The translations under genes and the position numbers were made by a program. Below are positions 7,645-12,325 of a stretch of 12,325 bases of DNA, piece after piece. Each line of letters begins with the position of its first letter. Position 1 is the stretch's first letter. The notes beneath the pieces were generated by a model. That model was not told where the DNA came from, did not search any database, and was given only the letters and a program-made list of their open reading frames with translations. Source of the stretch: Clostridiales bacterium (GTDB taxonomy: Bacteria; Bacillota; Clostridia; Oscillospirales; Oscillospiraceae); the NCBI GenBank assembly GCA_004555705.1, contig SFHI01000058.1, positions 1 through 12,325 on the forward strand, written 5' to 3'.

Positions 7645-7687
7645 AAAACGACGCGGCAGACGGGGTCTCCGTCTGCCGCGTCGTTTT
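7645..7687 (-). terminator. Rho-independent terminator of the proS-GNAT unit
   Basis: A perfect 19-bp inverted repeat, AAAACGACGCGGCAGACGG (7645-7663) with its complement at 7669-7687, has a 5-base loop. On the minus strand it lies 21 bp past the GNAT stop and ends in TTTT. Because it is symmetric with A/T ends it may be bidirectional and insulate the convergent units. Confidence 0.9.
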
Positions 7688-7708
7688 CAGAATGTTCTTA
7701 AATACGAC

Positions 7709-8167
7709 TTAAGTTGTCAATTCCAGCGCCAGTTCGATTTCCTCGTCGTCCCGCTGTCCGATGGGCAGGAACCCCAGGCTGGCGTACAATCCCAGAGCCG
7801 CGCAGTTGCCCTCATGGCAGGTCAGCGCCACCCGGTTGGAACCCCCGAAGGGCTTGGTGCGGATATACTCCAGGCACCTTTCCAGCGCCTTTTTTCCATA
7901 CCCCCGACCTTGGTGCGCCCGGTCAATCATCATGTGCCAGATGTCATACTCCGGGATGTCATAGTCATAAATGACCATCACATACCCCACCATCCGCTCC
8001 CCGGCGTAAATCCCGAAGGGCTGGCACTGCTCCCGGTAGACGTAGGCCTGTGCCAGGCTCCGGATGGGCCCGGAAACGTACTGCTCCTGCCCCGGCGCCA
8101 GTTCCAGCCGGAACGCATCCAGGAAATTACTTTCATCAATGGGCCGGAGTGTAACCGCTTCCGTCAT
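7709..8167 (-). CDS. GNAT-family N-acetyltransferase (BltD/PaiA-like)
   Basis: A 152-residue acetyl-CoA-dependent N-acetyltransferase. The pyrophosphate-binding loop of motif A is QGRGYG (86-91) after WHMMIDRAH. The later N-x-x-A-x-x-L-Y pattern is N121 to Y128, in NCAALGLYASLGF. The N-terminal part with GQEQYVSGPIRSLAQAY (26-42) and IYDYDIPEYDIWHMMI (66-81) resembles the polyamine acetyltransferase branch (BltD, PaiA). Substrate is not certain; ribosomal protein, polyamine or small amine are all possible. Start 8167 is shared with the last stop base of proS (TGATG), so translation is probably coupled; an extension to 8599 lies inside proS in another frame and is a shadow. It is the last gene of its unit, with a strong terminator after it. 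Confidence 0.88.
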   Translation of the reverse strand: MTEAVTLRPIDESNFLDAFRLELAPGQEQYVSGPIRSLAQAYVYREQCQPFGIYAGERMVGYVMVIYDYDIPEYDIWHMMIDRAHQGRGYGKKALERCLEYIRTKPFGGSNRVALTCHEGNCAALGLYASLGFLPIGQRDDEEIELALELTT

Positions 8168-9603
8168 CAGTACGCCACGCCCCAGTAGACCATCTTCTTG
8201 GCGGGCTTTCCGCAGCAGGCGCAGGTATCGGCCAGATGCTCCTGGGCGAAGGGGATGCACCGGGAGGACATTCCGGCCACTTCCTTCATCTTCAGCTCGC
8301 ATTCCAGATCGCCGCACCACATGGTCTTGATGTAGCCGCCGTTCTCCTCCTGGAGCCGCTTCGCCTCCTCCAGGGAGCAGGCGGTGTAGATGTGCTCGTC
8401 CAGATTCTTCTTGGCCTTGTCGTACATCTGCTGCTGGACAGCGTCCAGCTGCTCGGCAACGGCAGTCTCCAGCTCCTCCAGCTTGACGAATACCTTCTCC
8501 CGGTCGGTTCTGCGGACAATGACGCACTGGCCGTTCTCCAGGTCCCGGGGACCGCACTCCACCCGCAGGGGCACGCCCTTCATCTCGTACTCGGCGCACT
8601 TCCAGCCCATGGAATTGTCGGAGTCGTCCATCTTCACACGCAGCCCCGCCTCAATCAGGCGGTCACGAATGCCTGCCGCGCCCTCCAGAACGCCGGGCTT
8701 GTGCTGGGCGATGGGCAGCACCACAACCTGAATGGGAGCCACCTTGGGAGGCAGCACCAGGCCGTTGTTGTCGCCATGGGTCATGATGATGCCGCCGATG
8801 AGCCGGGTGGAAACGCCCCAGGAGGTTTCGAAGGGGTTCACCTTCTGGTTATTCTTGTCGGTGAATTCAATGTCAAAGGCCTTGGCAAAGCCATCTCCGA
8901 AGTAGTGGGAGGTACCCGCCTGCAGGGCCTTGCGGTCGTGCATCATGCACTCGATGGTGTAGGTGGCCTCCGCGCCGTTGAACTTCTCCTTGTCGGTTTT
9001 CTGGCCCCGGGTCACGGGCATGGCCAGCACATTCTCGCAGAAGTCGGCATAGACATTCAGCATGGTCTCGGTAAAGGCCTTGGCCTCCTCCGCGGTGGCG
9101 TGGATGGTGTGGCCCTCCTGCCACAGAAATTCCCGGTGGCGCAGGAAGGGGCGGGAGGTTTTCTCCCAGCGCAGCACGCTGCACCACTGGTTGTACTTCA
9201 TGGGCAGATCCCGGTGGGACTGGAGCACATGGGCGAAATGCTCACAGAACAGCGTTTCCGAGGTAGGCCGGATGGCGTAGCGCTCCTCCAGCTTGTCCAT
9301 ACCGCCGTGGGTGACCCATGCGCACTCCGGGGCGAAGCCCTCCACATGATCCTTCTCCTTCTGCAGCAGGCTCTCGGGGATCAGCAGGGGCATATACACA
9401 TTCTCCACGCCCTGCTTTTTGAACTCCTTGTCCATGATGTTCTGGATATTCTCCCAGATGGCGTAGCCATAGGGCCGGTAGATGAACACGCCCTTGATGG
9501 ACGAATAATCAATCAGCTGGGCCTTGGTGCACACATCCGTGAACCACTGAGCAAAGTCCTGCTCCATATCGGTAATCTGCTCAACCTTCTTCTCTTTTGC
9601 CAT
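8167..9603 (-). CDS. proS: Prolyl-tRNA synthetase, archaeal/eukaryotic-type (class II)
   Basis: A 478-residue enzyme that charges tRNA(Pro) with proline. It is the short type without the bacterial INS editing domain, as found in Thermus, Mycoplasma and many clostridia. Class II motif 2 is at RWEKTSRPFLRHREFLWQEG (145-164) and motif 3 at GVSTRLIGGIIMTHGDNNGL (263-282). The anticodon-binding domain starts near APIQVVVLPIA (289-299). The C-terminal domain has C430, C435, C461 and C464, whose spacing (5, 26, 3) agrees with the zinc cysteines known in this type, and it ends in the typical Tyr478. Start 9603 is chosen because GGAGAGG lies nine bases upstream; the in-frame ATG at 9612 directly abuts that site. 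It overlaps the GNAT gene by one base. No T-box leader is visible in the ~33-base 5' region. Confidence 0.97.
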   Translation of the reverse strand: MAKEKKVEQITDMEQDFAQWFTDVCTKAQLIDYSSIKGVFIYRPYGYAIWENIQNIMDKEFKKQGVENVYMPLLIPESLLQKEKDHVEGFAPECAWVTHGGMDKLEERYAIRPTSETLFCEHFAHVLQSHRDLPMKYNQWCSVLRWEKTSRPFLRHREFLWQEGHTIHATAEEAKAFTETMLNVYADFCENVLAMPVTRGQKTDKEKFNGAEATYTIECMMHDRKALQAGTSHYFGDGFAKAFDIEFTDKNNQKVNPFETSWGVSTRLIGGIIMTHGDNNGLVLPPKVAPIQVVVLPIAQHKPGVLEGAAGIRDRLIEAGLRVKMDDSDNSMGWKCAEYEMKGVPLRVECGPRDLENGQCVIVRRTDREKVFVKLEELETAVAEQLDAVQQQMYDKAKKNLDEHIYTACSLEEAKRLQEENGGYIKTMWCGDLECELKMKEVAGMSSRCIPFAQEHLADTCACCGKPAKKMVYWGVAY

Positions 9604-9642
9604 TTCGATCATCCTCTCCGTTTTCTTCCGAAAGTTAGCTAT

Positions 9643-9671
9643 ATTATACCACCATTGTCAATACTTTGCAC
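9643..9671 (-). promoter_or_regulatory. proS promoter (extended -10)
   Basis: On the minus strand a perfect TATAAT (complement of 9643-9648) is preceded by TGG, an extended -10. No good -35 lies 17 bp upstream (GTGCAA). A TTGACA in between is only 7 bp from the -10 and cannot serve it. Expected transcript start is near 9636, about 33 bases before the start codon. Confidence 0.6.
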
Positions 9672-9711
9672 CCTATGCGGCAGGTATTTTTGAAGAAATG
9701 CGTAAGGAGAC

Positions 9712-9865
9712 AAATTGTTGTTTACAAAATATACGCTGTCATTGCGAGCCAGTGCGCAGGACTTCCGTGGCAATCCCCCGGATAGAGGGAGAATGTACGA
9801 AAAACGAACAAACGCCCTAACGAACCGTCCTGAATTGTTGGGGGATTGCCACACCAGGCTGCGGA
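9712..9865 (-). repeat. Repeat B2 (family B, inverted and truncated)
   Basis: Between divergent proS and sdaA. Its outer end AAATTGTTGTTTAC (9712-9725) is intact. The rest matches the reverse complement of B1 through TGTCATTGCGAGCCAGTG, CCCCCGGATA, a central ACGCCCTAACGAACCGTCC and GGATTGCCACACCAG. Homology stops at about 9865 (GCTGCGGA). The expected second arm, a TCGCAATGACA block and a terminal AAACAACAATTT, is missing. The hairpin in the remaining outer arm is also degraded (GCCAGTGCGCAGGACTTCC). Confidence 0.87.
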
Positions 9866-9894
9866 TTGTAATCCCGCGGAGAATCTGGTATACT
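9866..9894 (+). promoter_or_regulatory. sdaA promoter (extended -10)
   Basis: -35 TTGTAA (9866-9871), a 17-bp spacer and -10 TATACT (9889-9894) preceded by TGG. The architecture is the same as that of the gdhA promoter. The -35 begins at the base where homology to repeat B2 ends. Leader length would be about 25 bases. Confidence 0.72.
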
Positions 9895-9925
9895 GGTGCC
9901 GAAAAGAAACGAAGCGGGTGATGAA

Positions 9926-11137
9926 ATGAAATCCATCCGGGAAATTTACAAAACCGGAAAAGGCCCTTCCTCCTCCCACACCATGGGACCGGAGCGGGCG
10001 GCGAAGCTGTTTATGGGCCGCTACCCCCAGGCGGACGCCTTCCGGGTGACCCTGTACGGTTCTTTAAACAAAACCGGCATGGGCCACGGCACCGACCGGG
10101 TTCTGCGGGACACCCTGGGACGGGACCGCACCGAGATCATTTTCAGTGAGGATTCCTGGCCCGGGATGCACCCCAATACCATGGACTTTACCGCCCTTGC
10201 CGGGGGCACGGAGCTGGGTTCCGCGCGCATCGAGTCCGTGGGCGGCGGCGATATCCGGCTTCCCGGCCGGACCGAAGCGGAGTCCGAGGAGGTCTATATC
10301 GAGCATTCCTTCGCGGAAATCGCGGATTTCTGCAAATGGCGCTATATCCATACTCTCAGCGACTATGTGGAGCTGAACGAGGGCCCGGAAATCTGGGACT
10401 TCCTCATGGAGGTCTGGCAGACCATGAAGCTGGCCATTGACGAGGGGCTTCAGGCGGAGGGCACCCTTCCCGGCGGTCTCAACGTCCAGCGCAAGGCCAA
10501 GTACCTCTACGAGCAGAAGCTGACTGTGGACGAGCCCGCCCTGCGGGAGTTCCAGCAGATTGCCGCCTTTGCCTACGCCGTGGCGGAGCAGAACGCGGAC
10601 AACGGAACCGTGGTCACCGCCCCCACCTGTGGGGCCTGCGGCGTGGTGCCCGCTGTACTGAGGTATGCCCAGATTACCAAGGGTTTTACCGATGAGCAGA
10701 TCATCCGGGGTCTTGCCACCGCCGGGATCATCGGCAGCCTGACCCGCACCAACGCCTCCATCTCCGGTGCGGAGTGCGGCTGTCAGGCGGAAATCGGCAC
10801 CGCCTGTTCCATGGCCGCGGCCGCTCTGGCGGAGCTGTACGGTCAGAATCTGGATCAGGTGGAGTACGCGGCGGAGGTCGCCATGGAGCACCACCTGGGG
10901 CTCACCTGTGACCCCATCTGCGGTCTGGTGCAGATTCCCTGCATTGAGCGCAATGCCGTTGCCGCCATGCGGGCCATGAACGCCTGCAACTTAAGCTACT
11001 TCCTCACAGGCTCCCGGAACATCAGCTACGACATGGTCTGCCGTGCCATGAAGGAAACCGGCGTGAACCTGGACCACCGCTTCCGGGAAACCAGCGAAGG
11101 CGGTCTTGCCAAGCTCTACAACCGCAGACGCAAATAA
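9926..11137 (+). CDS. sdaA: L-serine dehydratase, iron-sulfur-dependent, single chain
   Basis: A 403-residue enzyme converting L-serine to pyruvate and ammonia with an oxygen-sensitive [4Fe-4S] cluster. The beta-type domain comes first, with GPSSSHTMGP (13-22). The alpha-type domain follows, with APTCGACGVVPA (232-243) and TNASISGAECGCQAEIG (275-291). The cluster cysteines are probably C286, C328 and C339; their spacing of 42 and 11 equals that of E. coli SdaA C343, C385 and C396. It is about 50 residues shorter than the E. coli enzyme but has both domains on one chain, unlike the two-gene SdaAA/SdaAB form. Start 9926 follows GGTGAT (9917-9922), which pairs with the end of 16S; the frame extension to 9896 runs through the promoter -10 and is not used. 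Repeat B3 follows the stop by 32 bp and supplies the likely terminator. Confidence 0.96.
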   Translation: MKSIREIYKTGKGPSSSHTMGPERAAKLFMGRYPQADAFRVTLYGSLNKTGMGHGTDRVLRDTLGRDRTEIIFSEDSWPGMHPNTMDFTALAGGTELGSARIESVGGGDIRLPGRTEAESEEVYIEHSFAEIADFCKWRYIHTLSDYVELNEGPEIWDFLMEVWQTMKLAIDEGLQAEGTLPGGLNVQRKAKYLYEQKLTVDEPALREFQQIAAFAYAVAEQNADNGTVVTAPTCGACGVVPAVLRYAQITKGFTDEQIIRGLATAGIIGSLTRTNASISGAECGCQAEIGTACSMAAAALAELYGQNLDQVEYAAEVAMEHHLGLTCDPICGLVQIPCIERNAVAAMRAMNACNLSYFLTGSRNISYDMVCRAMKETGVNLDHRFRETSEGGLAKLYNRRRK

Positions 11138-11169
11138 CCCCCTCCCCGGCTATCATACAATGGACAGGT

Positions 11170-11298
11170 AAATTGTTGTATACAGTCCTAATAGTGCACT
11201 GAAAAAGAACTGTCATTGCGAACCAGGCCGCAGCCTGGTGTGCGCACTGGCTCGCAATGACAGGGTTTTTTCGGTTGCTCACGCGTAAACAACAATTT
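11170..11298 (+). repeat. Repeat B3 (family B, internal-deletion copy)
   Basis: A 129-bp element between sdaA and the DUF3267-like gene, with both outer ends present: AAATTGTTGTATAC (11170-11183) and GTAAACAACAATTT (11285-11298). It lacks the whole central part of B1. The left arm TGTCATTGCGA plus hairpin ACCAGGC-CGCA-GCCTGGT joins directly at GTGTG to the outer half of the right arm (GCGCACTGGCTCGCAATGACA split at that point). The leader GTGCACTGAAAAAGAAC is shared with B4. Confidence 0.88.
11210..11271 (+). terminator. Terminator-like hairpin formed by repeat B3, after sdaA
   Basis: CTGTCATTGCGA (11210-11221) pairs over 12 bp with TCGCAATGACAG (11252-11263), enclosing a smaller hairpin, and is followed by GGTTTTTT (to 11271). 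No other terminator is seen after sdaA. The hairpin is longer and less GC-rich than a classic terminator, so efficiency is uncertain. Confidence 0.55.
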
Positions 11299-11365
11299 AT
11301 TGCTCTGCTGTTTTTTCGTTGACCTCGGTTACGCATTTGCTTTGAAGAAAGGATGCGATTCAAAA

Positions 11366-11947
11366 ATGAAACTCCATTACAAAGGAAAATATGACTTAAA
11401 CCCAGAATCCCTTCCCCACGGGGAGCATATGCCCGGGGCCGTCCCCTTCAAAGAGGCCAAGGATTCCAGGCAGCTTTCCATCATTGCCAATGCCGCCAGC
11501 GTGGTGATTATGGTCCTTCTGGCCGTTCCCGCCTGGTTCCGGTGCAGGGAATATCTCTTAACATCCCCCTTTCAGATGATGTTCGGTGCCATCGCTTCCA
11601 TGCTGATTCTCTTCCCCCACGAAATCCTTCACGCACTTTGCTTCAAGGAGGATGTGTACCTATATACCAACTGGAAACAGGGACTGCTGTTTGTGGTGGG
11701 GCCGGAAACCATGAGCAAGGGCCGGTTTATCTTCATGTCCCTGTTTCCCAACCTGGTTTTTGGGTTTATCCCCTATCTGCTGGGAATGCTGCTGCCGGGC
11801 CTGGTATTCGCGGTGGTATTGGGAATATTGGCCACGGGCATGGGCGCGGGGGACTATTATAATGTGTTCAACGCCGCCACTCAGATGCCCAGAGGCTCCA
11901 GAACCTATCTCTATCAGTTCAGCTCCTATTGGTACATGCCCGCGTGA
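11366..11947 (+). CDS. Membrane protein with HExxH motif, DUF3267-like putative zinc peptidase
   Basis: A 193-residue integral membrane protein. Hydrophobic segments lie near residues 38-58, 67-84 and 121-160. The second ends in FPHEILHA with an HEILH zinc-protease-type motif at 85-89. Near the end of the last segment GAGDYYNVF has D163, which may be a further metal ligand as in membrane zincins. The layout (HExxH at the end of a helix, then a short loop and a FxSLFPN segment) resembles DUF3267 proteins, whose substrates are unknown. Start 11366 has AAAGGA (11348-11353) 12 bases upstream, a little long. An in-frame ATG at 11300 would begin at the edge of repeat B3 and has no ribosome site. 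No convincing promoter is seen between B3 and the start. A hairpin terminator follows. Confidence 0.78.
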   Translation: MKLHYKGKYDLNPESLPHGEHMPGAVPFKEAKDSRQLSIIANAASVVIMVLLAVPAWFRCREYLLTSPFQMMFGAIASMLILFPHEILHALCFKEDVYLYTNWKQGLLFVVGPETMSKGRFIFMSLFPNLVFGFIPYLLGMLLPGLVFAVVLGILATGMGAGDYYNVFNAATQMPRGSRTYLYQFSSYWYMPA

Positions 11948-11983
11948 CCCCCTCAAGCACATATCCTGTTTGAATGGCACCTC

Positions 11984-12044
11984 AAAAACCGCACCTTTGC
12001 AGCCCGGTCGAAAGCTTCGTCCCGGCTGCAAGGGGGCAGTTTTT
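11984..12044 (+). terminator. Imperfect hairpin terminator after the DUF3267-like gene
   Basis: AAAAACCGCACCTTTGCAGC, starting at 11984, is matched by GGCTGCAAGGGGGCAGTTTTT (ends 12044; 8-bp perfect inner stem TTGCAGCC/GGCTGCAA, outer part with a few mismatches), and a CGAA/TTCG mini-stem lies in the loop. The right side ends in TTTTT and the left starts with AAAAA, so it could work in both directions. Confidence 0.75.
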
Positions 12045-12087
12045 GCAGGTGTCCTATTGTTGATGTCACCAATTTTCCCTTTCGTAA

Positions 12088-12105
12088 TTCGGTGCAATTG
12101 CCGAA
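12088..12105. promoter_or_regulatory. Palindrome upstream of the right-end promoter, possible operator
   Basis: TTCGGTGCAATTGCCGAA is an 18-bp palindrome with a single mismatched pair. It is centred about 23 bp upstream of the -35 at 12120. Placement and symmetry suit a dimeric regulator, but no regulator gene is in the window. Confidence 0.4.
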
Positions 12106-12119
12106 AAACGGAAAAAGGC

Positions 12120-12181
12120 TTGACAACGGGAAAAAGGAATTCTATATTTGGTATATAGATTGTCGACAATTTGCCGACAAA
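12120..12181 (+). promoter_or_regulatory. Strong promoter with tandem operator-like sites at the start point
   Basis: -35 TTGACA (12120-12125), a 17-bp spacer and -10 TATATT (12143-12148), with start expected near 12155. Immediately downstream lies the perfect 12-bp palindrome ATTGTCGACAAT (12159-12170). TTTGCCGACAAA (12170-12181), a near-palindrome of the same pattern, is centred 11 bp further on. A regulator bound here would block initiation. Such sites suit GntR- or LacI-type repressors, but the family is a guess. The gene controlled lies beyond the window, past repeat B4. Confidence 0.7.
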
Positions 12182-12220
12182 ATTCAATACAGGCTTATCG
12201 GTATCCAGAACCAGGCAGAT

Positions 12221-12325
12221 AAATTGTTGTTTAGCGCACTGAAAAAGAACTGTCATTGCGAAACCAGTCCGCAGACTGGTTGTGGCAATCCCCCAACAAT
12301 TCAGGACGGTTCGTTAGGGCGTTTG
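12221..12325 (+). repeat. Repeat B4 (family B, cut by window end)
   Basis: It starts with AAATTGTTGTTTA (12221-12233), then GCGCACTGAAAAAGAAC as in B3. TGTCATTGCGA follows, then the hairpin AACCAGTC-CGCA-GACTGGTT (12262-12281), GGCAATCCCCC and the central CAACAATTCAGGACGGTTCG of B1. The window ends in GTTAGGGCGTTTG, the middle of the element, so its second arm is not seen. It lies in the leader of whatever the promoter at 12120 transcribes. Confidence 0.88.

Noticed and set aside
8168..8599. N-terminal extension of the GNAT protein
   Set aside because: The extra residues come from another frame of proS and show no domain; ATG 8167 with the TGATG overlap is the natural start.
9651..9660. TTGACA near the proS promoter as its -35
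   Set aside because: It lies only 7 bp from TATAAT, and the sequence 17 bp downstream of it has no usable -10.
8236..9693. A 485-residue open frame on the plus strand opposite proS
   Set aside because: It is the antisense shadow of a GC-rich conserved gene. The translation is rich in L, G, H and V with no family features, while the minus strand encodes a complete ProRS with all motifs.
11660..12256. A 198-residue minus-strand frame over the DUF3267-like gene and its terminator
   Set aside because: It crosses a terminator hairpin and the operator region, has no ribosome site or recognisable domain, and opposes a well-formed membrane protein.
7406..12325. Repeated palindromes as a CRISPR array
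   Set aside because: The copies are kilobases apart, vary in length, are internally symmetric and have no regular spacers or cas genes.

Overview
The window looks like a piece of a spore-forming, GC-rich clostridial chromosome, most likely an Oscillospirales/Ruminococcaceae-type gut anaerobe. The evidence is a GerA-family germination protein, the character of the 16S 5' end, an archaeal/eukaryotic-type ProRS, NADP-type glutamate dehydrogenase and an iron-sulfur L-serine dehydratase. The assignment is inference; only the 16S fragment could settle it. Nine protein genes are supported. All are housekeeping or ordinary metabolic genes, and no defence system, prophage or transposase gene is visible.

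Layout. 1-369 (minus) is the 5' part of a 16S rRNA gene, preceded by a leader and two tandem sigma-A-type rRNA promoters (P2 565-593, P1 657-685). The gerA-like gene (698-2110, minus) ends 13 bp upstream of P1. Divergent from it is a Nudix (ADP-ribose pyrophosphatase-like) gene, 2225-2839. Then come mnmE (3071-4432) and a NifS/IscS-like cysteine desulfurase (4655-5782), each preceded by a copy of the same ~175-bp repeat. A terminator, a good promoter, gdhA (5965-7299) and another terminator follow. On the minus strand proS (9603-8167) overlaps a GNAT acetyltransferase (8167-7709) by one base as a two-gene operon with its own terminator. Divergent from proS is sdaA (9926-11137). A small membrane protein with an HEILH motif (DUF3267-like, 11366-11947) follows. 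The right end holds a promoter with palindromic operator-like sites and no gene inside the window.

Functional links. MnmE and a cysteine desulfurase may both serve wobble-uridine modification of tRNA (cmnm5 and, through MnmA, s2), but the desulfurase could equally supply Fe-S assembly, which SdaA needs. GdhA and SdaA connect amino acids, ammonia and central carbon.

The most unusual content is intergenic. Six miniature repeats of two families (A: 2849-3023, 4435-4608; B: 7406-7611, 9712-9865, 11170-11298, 12221-end) carry no ORF. They are built from nested hairpins and share the same outer end, AAATTGTTGTTT. Differences between B hairpins are compensatory. One B copy is an internal-deletion form ending in a terminator-like hairpin after sdaA, and another is truncated exactly at the sdaA promoter. 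These are MITE-like or REP-like non-autonomous elements by inference.
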